A DNA stretch of 64,000 nt from Solirubrum puertoriconensis (GTDB lineage: Bacteria > Bacteroidota > Bacteroidia > Cytophagales > Hymenobacteraceae), in the NCBI RefSeq assembly GCF_001483135.1, contig NZ_LNAL01000008.1, positions 124,001 through 188,000 on the forward strand. The letters are read 5' to 3'. The notes beneath the pieces are model-generated. The model saw only the letters and a list, made by a program, of their open reading frames with translations, was not told the DNA's origin and ran no database searches. Positions 23,399-31,914 of the stretch are shown piece after piece (position 1 is the stretch's first letter; every line of letters begins with the position of its first letter). A program made the translations under genes and the position numbers.

Positions 23399-24820
23399 TT
23401 GCTTCAGTTTTTTCGAAGTACACTTCCTTCGCGCCTCGTGCTGCTGGTGTTGCTGGCCCTAGGTTTGCGGTTGCCGCTGCTGTGGCTGGGCGAGGTGCCG
23501 CTCTCTTTGGCCGAGCTGCGGGGCTGGCTGCTGGGCGAACGGCTGCATGCCGGCGCCGTGCTCTACCGCGACCTGTACGACCACACCGCTCCGCTGGCTG
23601 CTGTTTTCTACGGTCTGCTCGATTTGGCCTTACCTCGCTCTTGGGTGCTCTACCGCGTTGCGGCCCTAGGGCTGGTGGTGGTGCAGGCCATACGGCTAAG
23701 CGTAGTGTTCAACCGCTACAACGTACACCCCGAGCGCGGCTACTTGGCCGCGCTTACGTACGTGCTGCTCGCCAGCGTTACCACCGACCTCGATGTGCTT
23801 TCGCCCTTGCTGATGGGGCAAACCTTTGTGGTATTCTCGCTGAGCGCCCTGCTGCCCACCTCGCGCGAGGGCTACGACAGCAGCCGCCTGTTTCGGGCGG
23901 GGTTTCTGCTGGGGCTAGCCGCACTTTGCTACTTGCCGTTGGCTTGGCTGCTGGTGGTGGGGTTGGTTGCGGTCATCAGCTTCGCGGCTAATTCGTTCCG
24001 GAGCTTTTTGCTGCTGCTGTGCGGCTTTGCCTTTCCGTACGCTGTAGCGGCTACCTTCTTCCTGTACACCAACTCGTTGCCGAGCTTTCGGCAGTTTCAC
24101 TTCGAGCCCATGTTTACGGGCGCAGCCATGGCCGATGCCCTGCCCCGCAACCTACAGCTGAGCTTAGCCATTCTGCCGGGCATAGTACTGCTGGCAGCCC
24201 TGGCGCGCACGTTCACATCCTCGCTAGGATTGGTGTTTCAGGTGAAGTTTCAGCAGCTCATGCTGGTATGGTTGGCCGTGGCTTTGGTGTTGGGCGCACT
24301 GCTGCGTGCTACAGCGCCGGGCATACTGGCGGTAGCCTTGCCCCCGTTGGTGTACTTCGCGCTGTTTTTGTGGCAACGCACGCAGCGCGTGTGGGTGGCC
24401 GAAACTATGTTTTTGGTACTGGTGGGCGCGGTGGTGGTAGTGCGCTACCGCACCTTGCTAGGCATCGAGCAATTGCTGCGCCTGCCCAGCGAGGCCAACT
24501 ACGCCGCTCAGCCCGATAAGCGCTACGCCACTGTGCGGGGGCAAAGCGTGCTGGTGCTTGGCCCAAGCCGCGGGGTGTACGTCGAGAACTCAGCGGGCAG
24601 TCCCTACATCGACTGGCGCTTGGCGCAGCGTGATTTTGGCTACCTCAATCAGTACAGCACTATTTTCCGGCTGGCCAACAACTTAGCTTCGCCCCCGCCC
24701 TACCTCATCGATGAACTGAACTTGCTGCCGGAGCTGCGCTACAAGCTGCCAAAGGTGTTTGGCCGCTATCAGCCCACCAACACACCTAGGGTGTACAAGC
24801 TACCTGCCGCTAAGCGCTGA
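23399..24820 (+). CDS. Polytopic membrane protein, possibly GT-C glycosyltransferase-like
   Basis: 473 residues. The only start near the expected position is TTG at 23399 (MLQFFRSTLPSRLVLLVLLA); there is no ATG close by. Roughly ten hydrophobic segments are followed by a soluble C-terminal domain of about 100 residues (from RSVLVLG-like GQSVLVLGPSRGVYVEN). The motif YRDLYDHTAPLAAVFYGL in the first periplasmic loop resembles the DxD-type loop of GT-C glycosyltransferases (family 39-like). I cannot name the family with confidence. The gene is divergent from rbfA and ends before a very long hairpin shared with rpiB. Confidence 0.65.
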   Translation: MLQFFRSTLPSRLVLLVLLALGLRLPLLWLGEVPLSLAELRGWLLGERLHAGAVLYRDLYDHTAPLAAVFYGLLDLALPRSWVLYRVAALGLVVVQAIRLSVVFNRYNVHPERGYLAALTYVLLASVTTDLDVLSPLLMGQTFVVFSLSALLPTSREGYDSSRLFRAGFLLGLAALCYLPLAWLLVVGLVAVISFAANSFRSFLLLLCGFAFPYAVAATFFLYTNSLPSFRQFHFEPMFTGAAMADALPRNLQLSLAILPGIVLLAALARTFTSSLGLVFQVKFQQLMLVWLAVALVLGALLRATAPGILAVALPPLVYFALFLWQRTQRVWVAETMFLVLVGAVVVVRYRTLLGIEQLLRLPSEANYAAQPDKRYATVRGQSVLVLGPSRGVYVENSAGSPYIDWRLAQRDFGYLNQYSTIFRLANNLASPPPYLIDELNLLPELRYKLPKVFGRYQPTNTPRVYKLPAAKR

Positions 24821-24830
24821 TACGGCCACT

Positions 24831-24896
24831 ACCTGCCCCCATCAACACGAAGGCCGCTGATACTAATCAGCGGCCTTCGTGTTGATGGGGGCAGGT
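24831..24896. terminator. Perfect 31-bp hairpin between convergent genes
   Basis: Left arm 24831-24861 and right arm 24866-24895/6 are perfectly complementary over 31 bp around the loop ACTA. It sits between the membrane-protein gene and rpiB, which converge, and probably terminates both. The stem is two to three times longer than the other terminators here. Confidence 0.8.
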
Positions 24897-24909
24897 CCTT
24901 GTTGCCTGC

Positions 24910-25344
24910 TTAGCACTCAATCTTGCCCACGCGGTTCTGGTGGCGGCCACCCTCAAAGGCAGTGTTCAGAAACTCGGTGGCAATGGCGCGGGCTTCGTCC
25001 TCGGTTACGTAACGGGCCGGCAAGCACAGCACATTGGCGTTATTGTGCTGGCGGGCCAACGAGGCCAGTTCCGGCAACCAGGCAATGGCTGCCCGCACGC
25101 CTTGGTGTTTGTTGGCTGTAATGCACACACCGTTGGCCGAGCCGCAGATGAGGATGCCCTGCGGCAACTCGCCCGCAGCTACTGCCGCAGCCAGTGGGTG
25201 CGCAAAATCGGGGTAATCGGCCGAGTCGGTGGAGTGGGTGCCAAAGTCACGCACTTCGTAGCCTTGCTCTTCCAGCCAAGGCTTCAGCATTTCCTTGTAG
25301 GCAAAACCGGCGTGGTCGGAGCCAATAGCTAATTGCTTATTCAT
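24910..25344 (-). CDS. rpiB: Ribose-5-phosphate isomerase B
   Basis: 144 residues from the ATG at 25344; the same frame continues upstream through tatC sequence, which is not coding in that frame. Signature motifs are LAIGSDHAGFAYKE, YPDFAHPLA, the active-site cysteine in ILICGSANGVCITANK, GVRAAIAWLPELASLARQHN and NVLCLPARYV. RpiB interconverts ribose-5-phosphate and ribulose-5-phosphate in the pentose phosphate pathway. The catalytic loop CGSANGV differs slightly from E. coli CGTGIGM, as is usual for this phylum. It follows tatC, separated by a terminator hairpin. Confidence 0.93.
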   Translation of the reverse strand: MNKQLAIGSDHAGFAYKEMLKPWLEEQGYEVRDFGTHSTDSADYPDFAHPLAAAVAAGELPQGILICGSANGVCITANKHQGVRAAIAWLPELASLARQHNNANVLCLPARYVTEDEARAIATEFLNTAFEGGRHQNRVGKIEC

Positions 25345-25403
25345 GCGGGTTATGGGTTTAATGCCACTGCTGGCACCTAGGTGAGTCAATGGGCAGCAAA
25401 GAA

Positions 25404-25429
25404 AAAGAGCGGGCCGCAACCCGCTCTTT
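25404..25429 (-). terminator. Rho-independent terminator of tatC
   Basis: AAAGAGCGGG / CCCGCTCTTT, perfect 10-bp arms with a 6-nt loop, eight bases after the tatC stop. On the leftward strand it is followed by TTCTTTG. Confidence 0.8.
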
Positions 25430-25436
25430 CTGATAT

Positions 25437-26312
25437 CTACACTTGGCCGTGGTTTTCGGCCAGCTGGGCGTTCAGGCGGTCTACATCCTTGCGCCGCACC
25501 ACGCGGGCAATGTTGATGCTCAGCTCGTAGAGTAAAATCACCGGAATGGTTACGATAATTTGGGCCGTAACATCGGGCGGGGTGATGACCGCGGCCACAA
25601 CCAGGATAACTACGATGGCGTGCTTGCGGTACAGGCGCATGACCTCGGGCGTGACGAGCCCGGCTTTGGCCAGGAAAAACACAATCATGGGCAGCTCGAA
25701 CACGAAGGCGCAGGAAAGCGACATGGTGGTGAGCGTACTGATGTAGCTCTGCAGGTCGATTTGGTTTTCGATGGTGGGGTCGAGCTGGTACGAGGCCAGA
25801 AACTGAATGCTCAGCGGCGCCGCGATGTAGTACCCGAACAGCAGGCCCAGCACAAACAGCACCGACACGAAGAACACCGCCCCGCGCGAGTTGGCCCGCT
25901 CGTGCGGGTACAACCCCGGACTGATAAACCGCCACAACTCCCAGAACATGTACGGAAACCCCAGGGCCAAGCCCACCACAAACGACGTGCTGATGTGCAT
26001 GCTCAGCTGCCCGCTCATCTGCCGGTTTTGCAGGTCGAAGGTCAGCTCCTTAAGACACAGATCGGGCGTGTTGAGGCTTTGCCCCAGCTGGCAGAACATG
26101 CGGTAGGTCCAGAAATCCGGTCGCGAGGGCCCCAGAATCAGCTCGTGAAATAGGAACTCTTTCGCCAGGAAAGCCCCCAGCGTGAATACCACAACGGCAA
26201 TGGCGGCCCGGATGATGTGCCAGCGCAGGGCCTCTAGGTGGTCGATAAAAGACATTTCGCCCCCTTCGGCGGCCGCGCGGTTTTGCTGAAATTGTTGGGT
26301 TGGGGACTGCAA
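25437..26312 (-). CDS. tatC: Twin-arginine translocase subunit TatC
   Basis: 291 residues from a TTG start at 26312; the first ATG (26255, MSFIDHLEALRWHIIRA) would drop 19 residues. I prefer the longer form because the preceding AAAEGGE looks coding. Six membrane helices are visible. Conserved TatC features are EMSFIDHLEALRWHI (N-terminal glutamates), GFPYMFWELWRFISPGLYPHE and FELPMIVFFLAKAGLVTP. TatC recognises twin-arginine signal peptides and forms the Tat complex with TatA/B, which are not in this window. The start codon overlaps the beginning of a GAGTT repeat array. Confidence 0.93.
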   Translation of the reverse strand: MQSPTQQFQQNRAAAEGGEMSFIDHLEALRWHIIRAAIAVVVFTLGAFLAKEFLFHELILGPSRPDFWTYRMFCQLGQSLNTPDLCLKELTFDLQNRQMSGQLSMHISTSFVVGLALGFPYMFWELWRFISPGLYPHERANSRGAVFFVSVLFVLGLLFGYYIAAPLSIQFLASYQLDPTIENQIDLQSYISTLTTMSLSCAFVFELPMIVFFLAKAGLVTPEVMRLYRKHAIVVILVVAAVITPPDVTAQIIVTIPVILLYELSINIARVVRRKDVDRLNAQLAENHGQV

Positions 26313-26448
26313 AGAGTTGATGAGTTAGGAAGTTGGCGAGTTTATGAGTTCAGGCATCCAACCCGTGGTAAGCAGGTAGAGGTACGCGCAAAGCCGGCGA
26401 GTAGATTTTCTCCGGCTCCAAAACTCATAAACTGTTCAACTCTTAAAC
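26311..26448. repeat. Inverted GAGTT/AACTC arrays between tatC and glyA
   Basis: GAGTT-type units at 26313-26354 and AACTC-type units at 26420-26448 face each other. AGTTTATGAGTT at 26339-26350 is perfectly complementary to AACTCATAAACT at 26422-26433. The array begins over the tatC start codon and ends over the glyA stop codon, so it fills the whole spacer edge to edge. Confidence 0.55.
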
Positions 26449-27738
26449 CGAAAAGAGTGGCAAATCGCGCATCATGGCGTTTACCTGCTGGCGCACCTCG
26501 CCAATGCGGGTATCGTTGTCGTGGTTCATCAGCACCTGATCGATGAAGTCGACGATGCGAGCCATATCGGCTTCGCGCAAACCGCGGGTGGTTACAGCGG
26601 CCGAACCGATGCGCATACCCGAGGTAACAAACGGCGACTTGTCGTCGAAGGGTACCATGTTTTTGTTGATGGTGATATCGGCCTTAATCAGGGTGTTCTC
26701 GGCAAGTTTGCCCGTCAACCCCTTCGAGCGCAGGTCAATCAGCATCAGGTGGTTATCGGTGCCGCCCGAAATAATTTTGTAGCCGCGCTCCGTAAAGGCC
26801 GAGGCCAGTGCCTGCGCGTTGCGGATTACCTGCTGCGTGTACTCGCCGTAGGCGTCGCTCAAGGCTTCGCCGAAGGCTACCGCTTTGGCACCGATTACGT
26901 GCTCGAGCGGACCGCCCTGCGTGCCGGGGAACACGGCACCATCCAGCACCGACGACATCGAGCGGATTTCGCCCTTCGGGGTTTTCAGACCTAGGGGGTT
27001 GTCGAAGTCGTGGCCCAGCATGATGAGGCCGCCACGCGGGCCACGCAGGGTTTTGTGCGTGGTAGTGGTTACGATGTGGCAGTGCTCGAAGGGCGAGTTC
27101 AGCAAACCCTTGGCAATAAGGCCCGAAGGGTGCGAAATATCGGCCAGTAGCAGCGCACCTACCTCATCGGCGGCTTCGCGCAGGGCCTGGTAGTTCCAGT
27201 CGCGCGAGTAGGCCGAGGCCCCGCAGATGATGAGCTTCGGCTGCTCGCGGCGGGCGGTTTCCTTTACCTTTTCCCAATCGATGAGGCCGGTTTCGGGCTC
27301 CACGCCGTAGAACGAAGGCTGGTACAGCTTGCCCGAAAAATTTACCGGCGAACCGTGTGTAAGGTGGCCGCCGTGCGAAAGGTCGAAGCCAAGGATTTTG
27401 TCGCCGGGCTTCAGAATGCCCAGCATTACGGCGGCGTTGGCCTGCGCACCCGAGTGGGGCTGCACGTTGGCCCACTCCACGCCGAACAATTCTTTCACCC
27501 GGTCGATGGCCAGCTGCTCAATCTGATCGACGATTTCGCAGCCGCCGTAGTAGCGCTTGCCGGGCAGGCCCTCGGCGTATTTGTTCGTCAGGATGGAGCC
27601 CTGGGCTTGCATCACCTGCTCCGAAACAAAGTTTTCGGAGGCGATAAGCTCCAGCCCGTGCATCTGCCGCTCTTTTTCACGGCGAATCAGATCGAATACA
27701 ACGGTATCGGGAGCGAGAGTGCGGGTCGTGGTTTCCAT
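26443..27738 (-). CDS. glyA: Serine hydroxymethyltransferase
   Basis: 431 residues. Typical blocks are [66 protein letters not shown] and the PLP lysine in [16 protein letters not shown]. GlyA converts serine and tetrahydrofolate to glycine and methylene-tetrahydrofolate in the cytosol. Full family length. The promoter -7 box is only four bases upstream of the ATG, so the mRNA is probably leaderless. The stop codon lies inside a repeat array leading to tatC. Confidence 0.95.
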   Translation of the reverse strand: METTTRTLAPDTVVFDLIRREKERQMHGLELIASENFVSEQVMQAQGSILTNKYAEGLPGKRYYGGCEIVDQIEQLAIDRVKELFGVEWANVQPHSGAQANAAVMLGILKPGDKILGFDLSHGGHLTHGSPVNFSGKLYQPSFYGVEPETGLIDWEKVKETARREQPKLIICGASAYSRDWNYQALREAADEVGALLLADISHPSGLIAKGLLNSPFEHCHIVTTTTHKTLRGPRGGLIMLGHDFDNPLGLKTPKGEIRSMSSVLDGAVFPGTQGGPLEHVIGAKAVAFGEALSDAYGEYTQQVIRNAQALASAFTERGYKIISGGTDNHLMLIDLRSKGLTGKLAENTLIKADITINKNMVPFDDKSPFVTSGMRIGSAAVTTRGLREADMARIVDFIDQVLMNHDNDTRIGEVRQQVNAMMRDLPLFSV

Positions 27739-27742
27739 TCTT

Positions 27743-27750
27743 CAAAGGTA
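27743..27750 (-). promoter_or_regulatory. -7 promoter element of glyA abutting the start codon
   Basis: TACCTTTG read leftward, an exact TAnnTTTG, ends four bases before the ATG at 27738. Transcription is expected to start at or next to the A of the ATG. A TTG lies 23 nt upstream of the box, slightly too far for a standard -33. Confidence 0.5.
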
Positions 27751-27965
27751 AGGCGCGGCTTCTTACCGATGAACAACCCTGCCCCTGGCTTGCGCACAAC
27801 TACTTGCCCTAGGTGGCGCCTAGGTTTTGGGGTTGCCGGCCAACCAAAGCCAAGCCCGGCCGTTAGGGCAGGTAACCTAGGTTGTGGTACGTGCTTTTTC
27901 TTCATCGGCAGCAACGGGTGTAGTTTGCCAATTGTTATTACTTGCTGCCTGAAGCCTTTCGCCCC

Positions 27966-29255
27966 GTGAGTTACTTTCTGTCGGAACAGCTTGCCCGGTT
28001 GCGCACCGGCACCCTCACGCCGCTCACCGATTTCTATGAGCAGCAGCGCGATATATTTAGTCGTTGGGCCCGGCGCCAGTTTGGCACCACGCCCGATTCG
28101 GCCCATGCGGTGTTGCGCGAGGTATTGCTTGAGTTCTACGACCAAGCCAACGATGGCCGCCTTAGCCGCTGGCCCACCGACTTACGTGCCCACCTCTACG
28201 GGGTAGCGCGGCAAATCCTGACGGCTACCGTAACCAACACAGCGCTGCCGGCCGAAAGCCCCCTGCCCGCTTCCGAAGCCGACCGCCGCCTGTTGGTGCT
28301 GCGTACCATGCGCCAGCTGCCCTACGACAGCCAGTTGGTGCTGCAGCAGTTTTACTTCCATGGCTCCAACTTCGAAACGCTGGCCGTAAAACTCGGCTAC
28401 CCCAATGCCAATGTAGCGCGCCGCCAGAAATCGGACGCGCTGCGCAAGCTCTACGAGGCACTCCAGCGTTTGGGAGCCGTGGGTACCGCCGAGCTGCTGC
28501 CTCACCTTACCGAGGTTGAGCGGGCATCTGATGGCCTGATGGCCAGCGCCGAACAAGACGAGTTTGATGCGCAAATGATGCTGGATGCCGAGCTGCGCCA
28601 AGCCTGCTTAGCCTACGAACAATACGCCGCCGACCTGCGCTGGGCTGCCGGCCGCGAAACCCTGCGCTTGCGCCTGGAGTCGCTCGATCGGCGGGTGGCG
28701 CAACGCATGGCGGCGCAGCAGCGCATTAGCCGGCGGCAGCGCCGCCAGCGGGTACGCTTGGGTGCCATAGCGGGTGCCTTAGCCGTGCTGCTTGGTAGCC
28801 TGGTGGTGCTGTGGCCCAAACGCGATACGCCTACCAGGGCCTGGGCTAATTATGATCTGCAGGAGCCTCGCCTACCGGCCACCACTACCGATGGCCGCCC
28901 CCTGCTGGAACAAAGCATGAACCTGTACCACAACGGTAGCTACCCAGCTGCCCTGCACACGTTGCGCCGTTTGCCCGCAGGTGCCCTAGGTCAGGATACC
29001 TTCTTGTTCTACAATGGCTTACTGCTGCTACGGCAAGAGCAGCCCCAACAAGCCGAAAGCTATTTTCAGCGGGTAAGCGAAATGCCTAACTCGCCCATGG
29101 CGGGGCGGGCCACGTTTTACCTAGGGCTAGCCCACTGGCAACAGCAAGAGCTGCCACAAGCCCAGGCAGCCTTGCAGCGCGCCGTTGGTACTGCCCCCAG
29201 CCCCCATCGCAATATGGCTCAGCGGGCCCTGCGCGAAGCTGGTTTTCAACAATAA
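27966..29255 (+). CDS. Fusion protein: sigma-70-like region, anti-sigma-like region, transmembrane anchor, TPR domain
   Basis: 429 residues from GTG at 27966 (TTG at 27942 would add eight). Residues about 22-88 resemble ECF sigma region 2 (FYEQQRDIFSRWARRQFGTT, LREVLLEFY, LRAHLYGVARQIL). About 107-164 resemble region 4 of Bacteroidota sigma factors (LPYDSQLVLQQFYF, LAVKLGYPNANVARRQKSDA). About 180-262 look like the cytoplasmic part of an anti-sigma factor (MASAEQDEFDAQMMLDAELR, then Arg-rich helices). One membrane helix follows (VRLGAIAGALAVLLGSLVVL, about 263-284), then TPR-like repeats outside (SMNLYHNGSYPAALHTL, YFQRVSEM, LGLAHWQQQELPQAQAAL). These are normally two genes; here they are one uninterrupted frame. 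Domain limits are estimates. It ends at a bidirectional terminator. Confidence 0.75.
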   Translation: MSYFLSEQLARLRTGTLTPLTDFYEQQRDIFSRWARRQFGTTPDSAHAVLREVLLEFYDQANDGRLSRWPTDLRAHLYGVARQILTATVTNTALPAESPLPASEADRRLLVLRTMRQLPYDSQLVLQQFYFHGSNFETLAVKLGYPNANVARRQKSDALRKLYEALQRLGAVGTAELLPHLTEVERASDGLMASAEQDEFDAQMMLDAELRQACLAYEQYAADLRWAAGRETLRLRLESLDRRVAQRMAAQQRISRRQRRQRVRLGAIAGALAVLLGSLVVLWPKRDTPTRAWANYDLQEPRLPATTTDGRPLLEQSMNLYHNGSYPAALHTLRRLPAGALGQDTFLFYNGLLLLRQEQPQQAESYFQRVSEMPNSPMAGRATFYLGLAHWQQQELPQAQAALQRAVGTAPSPHRNMAQRALREAGFQQ

Positions 29256-29287
29256 AGCCCGGCGGAACAGCTGCTCCGCCGGGCTTT
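29254..29287. terminator. Bidirectional hairpin terminator
   Basis: AAAGCCCGGCGGA / TCCGCCGGGCTTT, perfect 13-bp arms with an 8-nt loop, overlapping the stop codon of the sigma-fusion gene. It faces the convergent beta-helix gene. Confidence 0.8.
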
Positions 29288-29310
29288 ACGGTTTTGTGCA
29301 AGGCTACAAC

Positions 29311-31914
29311 TTACTTGCGCACCACGCGCTGCTGGTAGCGCTGGCCGTTGAGCGTGGCCGTGAGCACGTAGCTACCGGCGCGGCAGTTAGGAGCGGCTTG
29401 CAGCTGGTTCAGGCCAGCAGTTACCTCTTGCCTCTTCGCCCACACCACGCGGCCCATCAGGTCGGTGAGCGTGAAAGTGGCTATGCCCGCTGCCGGGGCA
29501 GTAAGTTCTACCTCGAAACTGTTGTCGAAAGCCGTGGGGAAGGCAGCCAAAGCCGAACCAGCACCAAACGAAACCACTTGAGGACCATAGAAAGCGACTT
29601 TTCCGTCGTGGTCGAGTTGGCGCAGGCGGTAGTAGCGCGTGCCTTGCTTGCCGGGCTCGGTATCTACGTAGCGGTAGTTGCGCGCAGTTGCCGAGTTGCC
29701 TTCTGGTGCGGCCACAAAACCTAGCTCGCGGTAGTGCTGCCCATCGGCCGATACCTCCACGGCAAAGCCACGGTTGTTCAGCTCGGTGGCCGTTGCCCAG
29801 GTAAGCACGGCGGTTTGCTGCTGGCGGCGGGCGCTAAACGCCGTAAGGCCTACCGGCAACGGCCGCTGAAACGTTGCCAGCGCGTAGTAACCTAGGGCAT
29901 CGGCTCCGTCGAGGGTGGCAAAATAGCCCGTGGCCGTGGTGCCGCGGCTCGCTACGCCCTTGGGTTGCCACGGCGACGACCCGTTGGCCGAGCGGAAGAA
30001 AGCTTGTTCCTCCCAAGGTTGTCCGGCCAGTTCGTGGTTGGCGTACTCAACGCGCATGTTCAGGCGCATGCCGCTGGGCGCCGCGTTGGCCGAGGTCAGA
30101 TTGAAGTAACGCAGAATGCCGCGGTTGCCGTTGTTGCTGATGGGGGCTGTGCCAGTGATGCGCGTTACGGTAATCGCCGAGCTGGGCACTACCGATCCGC
30201 TGGCGGGTGCCAAAGCAAAACCCATGCTGCCAAAATCCTCGGTGCTGCCTTCGCGCAGCGTACGGGCCGCTTCTACGGTGCCCAGCACATAGCTGGTGGT
30301 GGTTTCGGCTATGGAGGCCAGCGGCGGCAGAACAATTTTATGCTGCCCCGCAGCCGACGTGTTTTCGTCGGTGGCTACAATGCCTTTGCTGAGCGTAAGC
30401 TTGTTGCCGATGATTACGTCGCCGATCAGGGTTTTGGTACCCTGCTCCAGCACCTCGAGGTTGTAGTACGTGCCGCCGCCAATCAACTGGTTGCCGTTGC
30501 CGGTAATCTGTACGGCACCTAGGGTCGAGATAAACGCCCCGTAGTTGTAGAGGTTGCCTTTGATATCGAGAATGCCGCCAGTTTGCGTAAAGCGCGACGA
30601 GGTGGTAAAATCCTTGTCGAACACCAGCTTACCCGCTGTCAATACCAAGTTGCCCGCAATGGCAAGGTTATTTAGCACAGTGGTGGTACCGCCCGCAACC
30701 GACAGCAGTTGGCCGGCAGGCACCGCATGCGAAGCAACCACAACGGTACCGCCGCGCACAAACAGCGAGTTTACCCCGCTCGAGCCGTTGTTTACCACCG
30801 TCGAAACCGTGTTGTTGCCGAGCTCGGCGCGCCCCGCTACTACTTCGATAGCCTTAAACGACTGCCCCGAGCTCGACGACGATAGGTTGATGTTCTTGGC
30901 TACGTTGTTGGCTACCACGTTGGGCAGGGCCGCGTTCGTACCCCAGCTGAGCGTCATGCCAATGAAGTCGTCGGTGCCGGTGTTTGTCCAGACGCCGCCG
31001 TTACCTTCTGCTGCCGTGCCGCCAATTACGTTGCCCGTAATGGTGTTGCTGTTGGAGTTGGTGCCGCCCCTGAAGCTGAGTGCGGTTTGCCCCGTGGCCG
31101 GGCGCGTAGCCGCCACTGCCGAGAGGGAGTGGTAAAAGCTGTTGTTGGTAATCGTCCAGGCGTTGTTGTTGGTGCCTACCGACAAGCCAAACGCACTGAA
31201 GTTGTCGAACTCGTTGTTGCTGAAGGTAACGTTGTCGTTGGCTGATGCCGCTGACATTGATCCTACATACACCAGATTGGCCGGAACTTCGGTGCTGCTG
31301 ATGTTGCCAAAATAATTTCCGGTAAAGCTGTTGTTGTCGTTACCGACCGAGCTGGCTCCGCGGCGCAGCTCGACTACTCCCCCATCGGTAATGGTATTGT
31401 TGCCGAGCAACCGCACCCCGCTTATGGTGTTGTTGCGGGCATCGTTGGTAAGCACCAAAGCCGGCTCAGCGTCATCGGGAGCATTGTTCATCACAACGCT
31501 CAGCTGCTGGCTACCCACGTTGTTGGCACCACTGAGGGTTACGTAGTGTGCCCCGCTCAGCGTAATGGTGCCCTGTATTTGGGTGTTGGCCGCGTTATTA
31601 TCGGGCTTAATCACGAGCGTTCGGCTCGCTGTACCTACTTTATTGATAAGCACATTCTCGCTCAGGATAGCTCCGTTCACGATGTGCAGCTCGTACGACT
31701 GATCGAGGGTAGTGGGTATTTCGGCCAACGCCTCCGTTAGGGTAGCGTACCTACCCTGCCCTACTTTATACACTTTGGGCTGGCCCTGCCCAAGCGCCTG
31801 CCCCGGCCCCAACCAGCCCGCCGCCGCTACCAAGAGCATTGCAGGTACTGTGGCCGCGTGCTGAGCAGCCCACCGCGGCAGCTTACTCATAAACGATGGT
31901 ACACGTTGCTTCAT
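29311..31914 (-). CDS. T9SS-exported right-handed beta-helix protein
   Basis: 867 residues from the ATG at 31914 (MKQRVPSFMSKLPRWAAQHA); the open frame runs a further 29 codons into AT-rich sequence. A signal peptide ending near LGPGQALGQ is followed by a long repetitive Asn/Gly/Thr/Ser-rich region (about 60-600) with motifs such as NNTISGVRLLGNNTI, NNEFDNFSAFGLS and SNTITGNVIGG, typical of a parallel beta-helix. An Ig/FN3-like segment (FSARRQQQTAVLTWATATEL) and a C-terminal T9SS type A sorting domain follow (AFPTAFDNSFEVEL to QRYQQRVVRK). The protein is expected on the cell surface or secreted, perhaps as a polysaccharide-binding or adhesive protein. The gene stands alone. Confidence 0.87.
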   Translation of the reverse strand: MKQRVPSFMSKLPRWAAQHAATVPAMLLVAAAGWLGPGQALGQGQPKVYKVGQGRYATLTEALAEIPTTLDQSYELHIVNGAILSENVLINKVGTASRTLVIKPDNNAANTQIQGTITLSGAHYVTLSGANNVGSQQLSVVMNNAPDDAEPALVLTNDARNNTISGVRLLGNNTITDGGVVELRRGASSVGNDNNSFTGNYFGNISSTEVPANLVYVGSMSAASANDNVTFSNNEFDNFSAFGLSVGTNNNAWTITNNSFYHSLSAVAATRPATGQTALSFRGGTNSNSNTITGNVIGGTAAEGNGGVWTNTGTDDFIGMTLSWGTNAALPNVVANNVAKNINLSSSSSGQSFKAIEVVAGRAELGNNTVSTVVNNGSSGVNSLFVRGGTVVVASHAVPAGQLLSVAGGTTTVLNNLAIAGNLVLTAGKLVFDKDFTTSSRFTQTGGILDIKGNLYNYGAFISTLGAVQITGNGNQLIGGGTYYNLEVLEQGTKTLIGDVIIGNKLTLSKGIVATDENTSAAGQHKIVLPPLASIAETTTSYVLGTVEAARTLREGSTEDFGSMGFALAPASGSVVPSSAITVTRITGTAPISNNGNRGILRYFNLTSANAAPSGMRLNMRVEYANHELAGQPWEEQAFFRSANGSSPWQPKGVASRGTTATGYFATLDGADALGYYALATFQRPLPVGLTAFSARRQQQTAVLTWATATELNNRGFAVEVSADGQHYRELGFVAAPEGNSATARNYRYVDTEPGKQGTRYYRLRQLDHDGKVAFYGPQVVSFGAGSALAAFPTAFDNSFEVELTAPAAGIATFTLTDLMGRVVWAKRQEVTAGLNQLQAAPNCRAGSYVLTATLNGQRYQQRVVRK

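Noticed and set aside
25345-25935. N-terminal extension of rpiB by 197 codons
   Set aside because: The extension runs out of frame through tatC; RpiB motifs begin at the ATG at 25344.
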